DNA from: Candidatus Sabulitectum sp.
Lineage (GTDB): Bacteria > Fermentibacterota > Fermentibacteria > Fermentibacterales > JCC-6
Reading direction: 5' to 3'
Length of the DNA stretch: 16,944 nucleotides
Assembly: GCA_023136985.1 (NCBI GenBank)
Contig: JAGLQD010000069.1
Location: forward strand, 1 to 16,944
Made by a program: the position numbers and the translations under genes. Under the pieces are notes generated by a model. The model was not told the DNA's origin and ran no database searches. It saw nothing but the letters and a program-made list of their open reading frames with translations. Below are positions 7,005-14,934 of this stretch, in pieces. Positions within the stretch are counted from its first letter, which is position 1; each line of letters starts with the position of its first letter.

Positions 7005-8463
7005 TTCTTCTCCGGGTAATGGGTGTTTCTGAGAATTCTATGGCTTTCATGTAGAAGCTGTCTCTCAGAACAGGGTTCTCCTCCTGGATCATTCTTCTAA
7101 CCCAGGCTTCTGCTACGATGTCTATGGCCATTGGATCAGGTGAGTTCCCATTGAAGTCAAATATAGACAATTGATTCCAGACTATTGGCAGTCGTTCAAG
7201 ACCTGCGGCACTGAAGATCAGTCCGTGAAGAGAAAAATCATCTTCTCTGTTCCATGCTCTTGATATGTGTACTGTTCGTTCTCCCACCATGGGTGGTATC
7301 AACCCAGGCGGAGAAAACTCGAAGTAGTTCCCAAACGGGTCTGAAAGAAGGATATCCTGCCTGAACCCAAGAATGTTCTGAGCATACGCAGCATAGAAAA
7401 CATCATGTGCAACAGGTCTGTAAATTGATCCCCGCGGCAGTGAAGTCATTACATCACTTGTCCACCTCATTGCTATGTCATCATCTGTCCGATCAGAAGC
7501 AACTACCCCGCTTACTGCTGCAGTCAGAACCATTAAGATAGCAAGGGTTTTGTATACTGCTGCTCTCTTCCAGAGAAATTCAATTCCAGAGGCGCTTCGG
7601 AGCGACAGGGGAAGAAGAAAGATCCATAACTGCCCAGCTGGGTCAGGCAGTTCGTACGACGCAAGGAAAAGAAGAGCCAGAATCCCTGGAATATCTCTTT
7701 TCGCAGAGAATCTTCCACCAGCTGCAGCCAGAAGAATAAACACGATCCCCCCTGGAATTCCAATGAAACTCAGGGCCCTGAAAAGTCTTTCAACTGATGG
7801 CGCATCAAGCCTTCCTGAATACATGGTGAAGTAGGAGAACAAGGTATCAAGAGAGCCCGGATGTCCGTAATGAGCTGTTCGGCTTGCACCGGATCGTATT
7901 GGAATGTACAGGTAGAGGCTTGCAGGTATAAGAAATGCCAGATTCGCAGTCCATCTTTTTTTAAATGAAAGGAAAAGAGGACTGGAGAGAAAAGAAACTG
8001 GATGCCCTGCCAGCAGAGCCATTCCCGATGCGTAACCTGCCAGTCTGGAATCTTTCAGAGCCATGGCCGCCAGAACCAGCAGTATTGCAAGTGGATAAAC
8101 CTCCAGGCTGTTCAACTGGCTCATAACCGGCGCTGAGGTCAGGAACAGGACAGAACCTGCCAGCGCAGGGTAGAATGCTATACCGGCTTTTTTGAAAGCG
8201 GTTACCCCCACAGCCATTGCTGCAGCACCCAGAACACAGTTCAGAATTCTCAGGTGTCCGTAGAGCGGTGAAAATATAGTGGAGAAGATCCGAACGAGCA
8301 TAAGGAACAGGGGATAGCCCGGAGCATGTGCGATCTGCATTTCAGAGCCGCATACTGCGAATTCAGCGCCATCAGTGGCATCAAATGACGGAGGGCCTGA
8401 CAGTAAAGCTAGCAGGAAGAAAGCAGCGGAGAACCCCAGTACGATCAGTCTTCTGCTGTGCAT
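6979..8463 (-). CDS. DUF2723 (TMEM260-like) GT-C membrane protein
   Basis: The 494-residue product matches the DUF2723 family. After the first membrane helix (7-23) the first external loop reads DATDGAEF (28-35) and then IAHAPGYPLF (44-53), close to the family pattern DSGEF...AHPPGYPL. About ten hydrophobic segments extend to roughly residue 325, and a soluble tail of about 170 residues follows. Human TMEM260 of this family is an O-mannosyltransferase of the GT-C superfamily, so a periplasmic protein or lipid glycosyltransferase using a lipid-linked sugar is the likely role. The acceptor is unknown. The ATG at 8463 lies inside the end of the upstream gene (19-nt overlap) with no clear SD, which suggests translational coupling. 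The TTG of the next gene lies before this gene's stop, giving an overlapping three-gene chain. Confidence 0.8.
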   Translation of the reverse strand: MHSRRLIVLGFSAAFFLLALLSGPPSFDATDGAEFAVCGSEMQIAHAPGYPLFLMLVRIFSTIFSPLYGHLRILNCVLGAAAMAVGVTAFKKAGIAFYPALAGSVLFLTSAPVMSQLNSLEVYPLAILLVLAAMALKDSRLAGYASGMALLAGHPVSFLSSPLFLSFKKRWTANLAFLIPASLYLYIPIRSGASRTAHYGHPGSLDTLFSYFTMYSGRLDAPSVERLFRALSFIGIPGGIVFILLAAAGGRFSAKRDIPGILALLFLASYELPDPAGQLWIFLLPLSLRSASGIEFLWKRAAVYKTLAILMVLTAAVSGVVASDRTDDDIAMRWTSDVMTSLPRGSIYRPVAHDVFYAAYAQNILGFRQDILLSDPFGNYFEFSPPGLIPPMVGERTVHISRAWNREDDFSLHGLIFSAAGLERLPIVWNQLSIFDFNGNSPDPMAIDIVAEAWVRRMIQEENPVLRDSFYMKAIEFSETPITRRRIENIKEIF

Positions 8464-10742
8464 ACTACCAGAGCCAGAGAATCACAGAGGGATTGTGCCC
8501 AGGGGACCTCGCTGAAGGATTGTTCAAGAAGAGGCACTTCCAGAGTATCTCCTTCAGCTTTCAGTATACCTGCAAGAACAGCCCGATGTCCCGGTATGGA
8601 AGGGTAGCAGTATGCGCCGTATCTTGCAGTAATGGCTGCTTCAGTAAAATTACCGGACTCCAGTGCGGCATTCAACGCAAGAGAAAAAATTGCTCTTGAA
8701 GGTTTTGTCTGACTTGCAATAGCCCTTGAAGCAAAAAGAAGGGTGCTGTCGGGGTTGTCTGCTGCAGAGTACCACAGAGCAGCGGTTTCCAGTACTTCAG
8801 AGCCATCGGGTTTGATCAGAAGACATCTTTGAAGCAGATCTCTTCTGTCAGCCTGATCTGTGGCGATCACAGATGCTCTGAGCCTTGCGAGCATTACAGG
8901 CAGGCAGTAACCCAGTTCCCGTTCTGCCTCTTCGTAAATAGAATTCCAGTCAGCTTCTCCAGTAACTGCAGCCAGAGTGATGGTTTTTGCCCAGTCTGCT
9001 GCTTCTGCCACCGGTGTGTCAAGAAATGCTATAGAGTACTGAAGGGAGCGGAGAGTATCTCCTTGAACCATAAAGGCTGTAGACATCGATCTAAGGAGCA
9101 TGGGATTCATTCCACCTCTGGAATGTATGTAGTTCAGAGATGTGGTATCTCCTGTGAGGGAGAGGAATGTAACTCGCATGGTTACAGCCGTGTTCAACTC
9201 GGAATCGTCTGCAGCACTGGAGTAGAGTTCGAAGATGCTGTTAAAAGCTGAGGTATCTGCTCTGGAAAAGGCAAGGTTCATCATTACTTTCATCAGGGAG
9301 ATTGTGGAATCTCCTCTTGCCATTGCTGTTTCACACACATATCGTGATCTTTCATTCTGGCCTGTAAGATGTGTGGTCTCACCCAGTGTACGCCAACTGC
9401 CTCCTCCTGCAGTTAATCTGGACGCAGATTCCATTGCGAGACTGATCCGACTTGATCTGGCAAAAGTATCTGTTCTGCGGGTTACTCCGCGGAGCCAGGC
9501 GCCTTCCTGTGATGCAGGCGGCTCGAGCAGAACTGCTGTAACAGGCAGCAGAAGCAACAGTGCCGCTGTGGTTCTTCTTGCAGAGAGAAAAACAACCAGG
9601 GGAATAGTCAGCATTGCAAAAACTGCCGAGGGAGCCATGAGAGAGAACCCCACAGGCGAAATTGCAGTGATGAACAGCGCTACTGCAAATAGTGATCTTT
9701 TGAGCTTCTCCGGCCCGGGAAGACCTCCGGCGGTGAGTGCAAGGCCGGCGAAAACCAGGGTTTCCCACCCTGATGCCCACGCAAGAGTAAGTGCAACTAC
9801 AGAGGCTACAGCCCTGAAGCTGCCTTTCCAGGCTGTTGAAGTTATCAGCCAGAATACAGATGTGAGAGCACCGAAAATGGTAACAGCATCAGCGAATGTC
9901 ATTCCGTTTGAAGGAACCACCGCAACTGCTGCTGCTGTACCAAGAACTGCGGCGGAAAAAAGAGGAATTAGATCTTTGAAATATCTCTTCAGTTCTTTCC
10001 AGCGTTCCACAGCCAGTTCACGCACAAACCACAGAGAGAGCAATGAGACCGGTATCATATCGATCAGATAAACAATGAAATGTGAGGCACCGGTGGTGGG
10101 GGCTTCAGTGGCAGCATGCCATTGAAGCATTGAATGCATGACTCCATCAGTTGGAAAAAGCGGCTGAAAGATCACTCCGATGAGATATGGCCAGGTAAAG
10201 AAGGCAAGAAAGACAGGTGCGAAAACAAGAGTGTTCAGAATGCCTCTAAGCACCCTTTTGTTCCGGGCAACAGCCCATGTGAATATTCCTGCAAGAATGC
10301 ATCCTATGGCTGCTTCAATTCGTATTCCAGGTGTTGTGCCGCTGAGAGTTACTGCTGGGTTGAAGAAATTCAGCAGGAACCATACTGCGTTGCTTCTTTC
10401 AAGGGGGAAGTAGCCTATGGCTGAGGTTGTCCCTGCAATTTTGTCTATCAGCGGTGGGAGAAGAGTCAGCGTCCATGCCAGAACCATGATCTTAAGAAGT
10501 TTCCCGGCGTCATATCCACTGAATACTCTCATTACGAACACAAGCATCAGCAGAGGAAAGACATATGCTACGGGGAAATGCAGCACAAAAGAGGGAGCAG
10601 GGAAGACAATCCCAAGCGTTAGTGCCTCCATGAGGTTTCTCAGAATAACAGTTAGAGCAAAGACTGCTGCCAGCTGCCATGGTGTTGCCTGAAGGTCAGT
10701 TCCCCAGTTGATCGATCTGTCTATCAAAACTTTTAGTTTCAT
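8445..10742 (-). CDS. Large polytopic membrane protein with soluble C-terminal half, unknown family
   Basis: I do not recognise this 765-residue protein. Residues about 22-405 hold roughly a dozen hydrophobic segments, for example VFPLLMLVFVM, GILNTLVFAPVFLAFFTW and RRTTAALLLLLPVTAVLL. One conserved-looking loop reads NPAVTLSGTTPGIRIEAAIG (128-147). From about 406 to the end it is soluble and helical, with Ala-rich pairs such as SSRISLAMESASRL and a segment around SVIATDQADRRDLLQRCLLI that resembles degenerate TPR units. This 'membrane half plus helical-repeat half' layout resembles the 780-aa GT-C-like protein two genes downstream. It overlaps the upstream lipoprotein by four bases (ATGA) with GGAG five bases before the ATG, so the two are coupled. 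A role beside the two GT-C proteins, as a third transferase, flippase or scaffold, is inference from position only. Confidence 0.75.
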   Translation of the reverse strand: MKLKVLIDRSINWGTDLQATPWQLAAVFALTVILRNLMEALTLGIVFPAPSFVLHFPVAYVFPLLMLVFVMRVFSGYDAGKLLKIMVLAWTLTLLPPLIDKIAGTTSAIGYFPLERSNAVWFLLNFFNPAVTLSGTTPGIRIEAAIGCILAGIFTWAVARNKRVLRGILNTLVFAPVFLAFFTWPYLIGVIFQPLFPTDGVMHSMLQWHAATEAPTTGASHFIVYLIDMIPVSLLSLWFVRELAVERWKELKRYFKDLIPLFSAAVLGTAAAVAVVPSNGMTFADAVTIFGALTSVFWLITSTAWKGSFRAVASVVALTLAWASGWETLVFAGLALTAGGLPGPEKLKRSLFAVALFITAISPVGFSLMAPSAVFAMLTIPLVVFLSARRTTAALLLLLPVTAVLLEPPASQEGAWLRGVTRRTDTFARSSRISLAMESASRLTAGGGSWRTLGETTHLTGQNERSRYVCETAMARGDSTISLMKVMMNLAFSRADTSAFNSIFELYSSAADDSELNTAVTMRVTFLSLTGDTTSLNYIHSRGGMNPMLLRSMSTAFMVQGDTLRSLQYSIAFLDTPVAEAADWAKTITLAAVTGEADWNSIYEEAERELGYCLPVMLARLRASVIATDQADRRDLLQRCLLIKPDGSEVLETAALWYSAADNPDSTLLFASRAIASQTKPSRAIFSLALNAALESGNFTEAAITARYGAYCYPSIPGHRAVLAGILKAEGDTLEVPLLEQSFSEVPWAQSLCDSLALVVCTAED

Positions 10743-11533
10743 TCAGTCTCCGTGGCATAAAACGCCTGCATTGCCGGGTATCCGCACCCGGGACTGTTCC
10801 AGTTCATTCCTGCAATCAGCTTAAAAGTTGCCATAAAGCCTTGTATATCCATTCCTTCCAGGAATCTATTTTTAATACCCACTCCGGCGAAAGCTCCCCA
10901 ACCTCTATTGCTATTTCCAGCATCTGGAAGGCTGAAAAGTGCTGCTGTGAAATTGTTCTCAATGGTGTTTTCGCTCCAGTAATCTACAACAGATACACTG
11001 GCCTCCGCATTTGGAATCATCTGCAGTATCATGTCGGGCTTGAAGAAGTGAATCAGTTGAAGGATTGTCTCCTGGCGTACAACAGGGTCTCGCCACAAAC
11101 TGTCTGAAAGCAGCTCGGAATCAATTTCCGGCATGACTTCTACCGGTATGCCATCTGAATTTATCCAGATTATCAGATGATCTCTTGTACCTGAAAAGAG
11201 TTCACCTTCCAGCAGTATAAGGAAAAGCAGTTTGCCTGCAGCATCAGCTTCACCTGCCATGGTTTGAAAGTAGTCAGTCCGGTTACTCTCTGACGGGTAA
11301 AACCATCCACTGGCTGTATAGGGCAGGTTAACTGCAGAAGCGGGCATGGAATCCTGCGGTGAATATTCAGAGAATTGGATAAGCAGCTGAACATCACCTG
11401 TTTCGGGTAAAGCCATCTCGCCTGCAGCAGGTGATTTATCAGATTTGCAGCCGGCAGATATTCCAAGAAACAGAACAACCATTGCTGTGAGAAAAAAGTG
11501 CCCGGTATTGAACCGGGCACTAGATTTAGTCAT
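10739..11533 (-). CDS. Lipoprotein, possible degenerate alkaline-phosphatase-like fold
   Basis: The 264-residue product begins with a long signal peptide whose hydrophobic part (FFLTAMVVLFLGISAGC) ends at Cys29, the likely lipidation site. The mature part is not clearly assignable. Two pieces recall the alkaline phosphatase/phosphodiesterase superfamily: FFKPDMILQMIPNAEA (163-178), like the 'kpDl..v.lp..D' strand, and GIKNRFLEGMDIQGFMATFK (219-238) followed by LIAGMNW and GYP, like the 'DIaPTil.llG' end of those enzymes. The metal-binding Asp and His residues expected between them are not seen, so any relative here would be a non-catalytic remnant. The ATG at 11533 lies eight bases after the double stop (TAG TAA) of the protease gene and has no SD. 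Codons 5-14 coincide with a strong terminator hairpin. It overlaps the next membrane-protein gene by four bases. Confidence 0.7.
   Translation of the reverse strand: MTKSSARFNTGHFFLTAMVVLFLGISAGCKSDKSPAAGEMALPETGDVQLLIQFSEYSPQDSMPASAVNLPYTASGWFYPSESNRTDYFQTMAGEADAAGKLLFLILLEGELFSGTRDHLIIWINSDGIPVEVMPEIDSELLSDSLWRDPVVRQETILQLIHFFKPDMILQMIPNAEASVSVVDYWSENTIENNFTAALFSLPDAGNSNRGWGAFAGVGIKNRFLEGMDIQGFMATFKLIAGMNWNSPGCGYPAMQAFYATETE
11492..11521 (-). terminator. Intrinsic terminator inside the start of the lipoprotein gene
   Basis: On the minus strand AGTGCCCGGT, loop TCAAT, ACCGGGCACT is followed at once by TTTTTC. The arms are 11521-11512 and 11506-11497, a perfect 10-bp stem with a 5-nt loop and a U run. 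This is a textbook rho-independent terminator, about 20 nt after the stop of the protease gene. It is also codons 5-14 of the lipoprotein gene (SARFNTGHFF). It may end the protease transcript partly or conditionally; ribosomes starting at 11533 would disrupt the hairpin. Confidence 0.75.
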
Positions 11534-11541
11534 CGAAATTA

Positions 11542-13236
11542 CTACCGGAGTACGGATACTCTGGAAGTTTCAACAGAATTTCCATGGCGAAGAACGACAA
11601 AATATGTTCCCGGGGCCAGGTCACCCTGGAATTCAACAGTGTGAAGCCCTTCCACGGCCTCTCCGGAGAACATAGTTGAGACCCTGCGCCCTGCCATATC
11701 GATCACAGAAAGATCGGCATGACCGGTAAACGGGGCGTTGAAGCTCACAGAAGAACCTGCAACCATGGGGTTCGACCCAATTGTCAGATATGTGCTTGTG
11801 AGCGATTCTCCCTCTTCAATACCGGTTGAGAAACTGATATCAACTTCGTAGTTTCCACTAAGGGATGTTTCCGTCATAAAAGCAGGGAAGAAAATAGCGT
11901 AATCCCAGCCTTCTGTTGGAACAGCTACTGTTTTCTCACCGGATGTTGGATCGCAGTCATACCAGCAGAACTGAAAGCTGTTCTCGTTGTAAATGATAGC
12001 TCCCAGATTCCACTCAAAGTAGTCTCTGCCGTTAAAATCAATCTGAACCCATCCCCCCTGATAGTCTTCAAGATCAACTCTTATCCAAGCAATTCCCCTT
12101 GTCTCCGGGGGATAATTAGCTTGATCTCCTGACCATGGTAAGGGCATTGTATTGTAATGTTCCTGCCACGGCATACCCCATGTGTCTGCTTCTTCGTCGA
12201 AGAGATTGAAAGTACTACCCCAGTAAGGGCCCACCATGTAACGCCAGAGGCCGTAAAGCATAAACCCGTTTTCAAAGGTAATGCCGTGAGCCTCAAACAT
12301 ATCTTCCTGGGCTTCCCACATGTTTGGTCCGTTGGTAGCATAACAGTTTTCCCAGACCTCTCTGACTGCATCAATGCCGAACATCAGACCCATCATTCTT
12401 GGCCAGTAGCTGGCGCCGTACCAGTACATACTGCCACTGTCAATGCTCATGAATGGTTTTCTCATTGCTCCGTATGAGTAGTATAGCAAGTAATCGTTTA
12501 TGTCATCATAGACTCTGTCTTCCATCCAGACAGCGCAGTTCTCCATGAACCATGTAGGTTCTTCCCAGTCGTAAGACATCTGAATAGCATGCTGGAATTC
12601 GTGAGAAGATGTTACCTTTGCGTGGTTGGCTCCAAGAGTGCTGCCCATAACAATATGACTGGCACTGCATGATTGGGTGGAATCCGGTGGTTTGTATTCG
12701 CCACCGCTGGAGGTGTACCCGAGAGTTCCTCCATCAAGGAAAGCTATATAGATGTCGTAAAGGTTGTCTCCGCCTACATTGTTGTCTGGAGGAGGGGTAA
12801 TGTACCCCATGTCATCGCATTCGATTAACCAGGAGTAAACCATCTGTGTGGAAATATTCTCTGCATATGTCTGGGTACAGGCATCTGTGCCTGTTGTTGT
12901 GTAGTGGATCCTGAAATTGCCGTCTGAGGATACAAAACTTACCGGACTTCCGGAAAGATTCGGGCGGTTTGCCAGAGTGAGTATTTCCTCAAGAGTTTCG
13001 TTTGAGATCTGGTCATAAAGCAGAGTTGCTTCGTGAAGAGCAGGAGTTCCGCTTCTGTCGAAATCTGCGTCAACAGTGTACTCCACGGGAAGCTTGCTTC
13101 TATCGAGTACGCTGTAAACCAGATATCTCGCCCTCTGATCCACGGTTAGATCGTGATCGTTTTCAATCCGCTGATAGATAGTATCAGCAAATACGCTCAG
13201 GCTGAGCATCAGCACTATAATTAGAGCTATTTTCAT
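11542..13236 (-). CDS. Secreted zincin-like metalloprotease with type IX-style C-terminal sorting domain
   Basis: The 564-residue product has a signal peptide of about 17 residues (hydrophobic core LIIVLMLSL, likely cleavage after VFA). The metal-binding motif is SSHEFQHAIQ, with His212, Glu213 and His216. It is followed by WFMENCAVWMED (229-240), where Glu232 is the probable third zinc ligand, as in the MXAN_6640-type putative metalloproteases. The final 75 residues or so have the pattern of FlgD-like/Por secretion sorting domains: NPMVAG near the start, LSVIDMAGRRVSTM, VEGLHTVEF, then LAPGTYFVVLRHG and a terminal strand. The protein is therefore likely carried across both membranes or held at the surface. 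The ATG at 13236 has GGAGG four bases upstream and a promoter candidate about 90 bp away. It is the first gene of the minus-strand run. Protease activity is inferred from the motif. Confidence 0.82.
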   Translation of the reverse strand: MKIALIIVLMLSLSVFADTIYQRIENDHDLTVDQRARYLVYSVLDRSKLPVEYTVDADFDRSGTPALHEATLLYDQISNETLEEILTLANRPNLSGSPVSFVSSDGNFRIHYTTTGTDACTQTYAENISTQMVYSWLIECDDMGYITPPPDNNVGGDNLYDIYIAFLDGGTLGYTSSGGEYKPPDSTQSCSASHIVMGSTLGANHAKVTSSHEFQHAIQMSYDWEEPTWFMENCAVWMEDRVYDDINDYLLYYSYGAMRKPFMSIDSGSMYWYGASYWPRMMGLMFGIDAVREVWENCYATNGPNMWEAQEDMFEAHGITFENGFMLYGLWRYMVGPYWGSTFNLFDEEADTWGMPWQEHYNTMPLPWSGDQANYPPETRGIAWIRVDLEDYQGGWVQIDFNGRDYFEWNLGAIIYNENSFQFCWYDCDPTSGEKTVAVPTEGWDYAIFFPAFMTETSLSGNYEVDISFSTGIEEGESLTSTYLTIGSNPMVAGSSVSFNAPFTGHADLSVIDMAGRRVSTMFSGEAVEGLHTVEFQGDLAPGTYFVVLRHGNSVETSRVSVLR

Positions 13237-13287
13237 TGATCCTCCAATTGAAACGGCAGATCCAGCGGGGATCGCCTTGATTACCCG

Positions 13288-13307
13288 GGGTTAACAACAG
13301 TCAACCC
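13288..13307. repeat. Inverted repeat in the leader of the protease operon
   Basis: GGGTTAAC, spacer AACA, GTCAACCC: an 8-bp inverted repeat with one mismatch, which becomes a G-U pair in the minus-strand RNA. It lies about 10-30 bases downstream of the predicted transcription start and 52 bases before the protease ATG. A second small repeat (GATCC / GGATC, 13259-13273) follows. It could be an operator or a leader hairpin. Confidence 0.4.
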
Positions 13308-13325
13308 ATCAACATCCGTAGGCCT

Positions 13326-13354
13326 AATCTAGAACCTTTCACCCCTCTTGTCCA
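13326..13354 (-). promoter_or_regulatory. Sigma-70-type promoter candidate for the minus-strand operon
   Basis: The minus strand reads TGGACA (13354-13349) as -35 element, a 17-bp spacer, then TAGATT (13331-13326) as -10 element, matching the consensus at 5/6 and 4/6 positions. The predicted start near 13319 would give a leader of about 80 nt before the protease ATG at 13236. No better match was noticed on this strand between the divergent genes. Confidence 0.5.
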
Positions 13355-13471
13355 TAACATTTACAGAGCATTTGAGTTCCAGTGTTAAAGGTTGCAACTG
13401 AAGGAGCCTGTGAACATAGTAAGCCTGCGGAATACCAGAAGAATCGAATACCTCTTTTAAAGGAGAAAATT

Positions 13472-14875
13472 TTGAAAGTTACCTTCTACGGAGCTGCAAA
13501 AACTGTTACCGGTTCGCAACACCTTCTTGAAATTGCCGGAAAAAGAATCCTTCTTGACTGCGGGCTCAGCCAGGGAAGAAGAAATGACAGTGAAAGGTTG
13601 AATCGCGAATACGGCTATGAACCTGCTTCTCTTGATGCTGTGATTCTGTCTCATGCTCATATTGATCATTCCGGGAAACTGCCCGGGCTGGTAAAGAACG
13701 GGTTTAAGGGAATAATTTTTTCTACAGGTGCCACAAGAGATCTAGCCGCAATAATGCTTCCTGATTCTGCTCACATTCAGCAGGCAGATGCTGAATATCT
13801 TAACAAGCGCCGGGCAAAAAAGGATCTTCCACCAATTGAGCCGCTTTACGACCTGGAGGATGCGCTTTCAGCAATCGAAAAATTCGTTTCTATACCATAC
13901 GGCCTTTCCTTCCCCATCTTTCCAGGAGTAACTCTGCGGTTTCTTGAAGCAGGGCATATACTTGGCAGTGCTCAGGTTGAGCTGACCCTGGAGGAGAACG
14001 GCAAGAAACGGACTTTGCTTTTTACTGGTGATCTTGGCCGGTTCGACAGGCCCATACTCCGTGATCCGGATCTTTCTTCCAGACCTGACTTCCTCATAAC
14101 AGAGAGTACATACGGCGGCAGGAATCATGAAAAACAGGAGAAATCACTTCTCGATCTGGAGCAGGTGATAAAGAGAACTGCAAGGAGGGGAGGCAAGATA
14201 ATTATTCCGGCCTTCAGCGTGGGAAGAACACAGGAAGTTCTTTACTTTCTGAACCTTCTTTTTGTTGCAGGAAGGCTGCCTGATATTCCGGTGTATGTTG
14301 ATTCCCCTCTCTCATTCAACGCTACTGAAGTGTTCAAGCTGCACCCGGAAGTTTATGACAAGGAACTCCGTGATCTTCTTTACGCCGGTCACAGCCCATT
14401 TCAATTCAGGAACCTTCACTTTGTTCAGAATGTGGGAGAATCGAAAGCCATCAACACCATGAAAGAGCCTATGATCATTATTTCTGCTTCAGGAATGTGT
14501 GAGAATGGCAGGATCAGACATCACCTCAAAAACAATATCACAGATCCCCGTGCCACCATTGTTCTTGTTGGATTTATGGCAGAGCACACTCTTGGACGAA
14601 AGATAGGTCAGCGAAGGGAGATTGTTAATATTTTCGGAGAACCATATGCCTTGAAGGCAGAAGTGGTGGATATAGATGGCTTTAGCGCTCATGCAGATTC
14701 AGATGCTCTAATGAAATATTTCCGTGCCATAGGCGAGAATGTTAAACAGGTAGCAATCGTTCATGGCGAGGAAAAGTCCGCTGAAGCTCTTGCTGCTCTG
14801 ATCAACAGTAACAGTCAGGCTGAGGTAGTGATTCCATCACCAGGTGAATCGGTGTACATAAGTGGAACAATTTAG
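13472..14875 (+). CDS. Beta-CASP metallo-beta-lactamase-fold RNA exonuclease (Ysh1/CPSF-73-like)
   Basis: The product is 467 residues. The metallo-beta-lactamase motifs are complete: SHAHIDHSG (60-68) gives His61, His63, Asp65 and His66; EAGHILGSAQ gives His162; FTGDLGR gives Asp187. The beta-CASP part follows with TESTYGGRNH (210-219), PAFSVGRTQE, ISASGMCENGRIRHHL (motif B region), GFMAEHTLGR and DIDGFSAHADSDAL (motif C His). The family comprises zinc-dependent RNA endo/exonucleases acting in RNA processing or decay in the cytoplasm; substrate specificity here is unknown. I chose the TTG at 13472 because AAAGGAG (13459-13465) lies six bases upstream and the family sequence starts there (KVTFYGAAKTVTGS). 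An in-frame GTG-region start at 13382 would add 30 residues unlike the family. It diverges from the protease operon. Confidence 0.92.
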   Translation: MKVTFYGAAKTVTGSQHLLEIAGKRILLDCGLSQGRRNDSERLNREYGYEPASLDAVILSHAHIDHSGKLPGLVKNGFKGIIFSTGATRDLAAIMLPDSAHIQQADAEYLNKRRAKKDLPPIEPLYDLEDALSAIEKFVSIPYGLSFPIFPGVTLRFLEAGHILGSAQVELTLEENGKKRTLLFTGDLGRFDRPILRDPDLSSRPDFLITESTYGGRNHEKQEKSLLDLEQVIKRTARRGGKIIIPAFSVGRTQEVLYFLNLLFVAGRLPDIPVYVDSPLSFNATEVFKLHPEVYDKELRDLLYAGHSPFQFRNLHFVQNVGESKAINTMKEPMIIISASGMCENGRIRHHLKNNITDPRATIVLVGFMAEHTLGRKIGQRREIVNIFGEPYALKAEVVDIDGFSAHADSDALMKYFRAIGENVKQVAIVHGEEKSAEALAALINSNSQAEVVIPSPGESVYISGTI

Positions 14876-14934
14876 CCTTACTTGGTTATATTTGTGGCAC
14901 ATCTAATGTATCACAATTAATCTGGAGTAACTTT

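Noticed and set aside
9235..10071. 278-codon plus-strand open frame opposite the 765-aa membrane protein
   Set aside because: The product is Ala/Arg/Ser/Thr-rich with no recognisable motif. It is the antisense shadow of a hydrophobic protein with strong coding signals on the minus strand.
13382..13471. N-terminal extension of the beta-CASP nuclease from 13382
   Set aside because: The added 30 residues do not resemble the family, and the TTG at 13472 has an AAAGGAG SD at ideal spacing.
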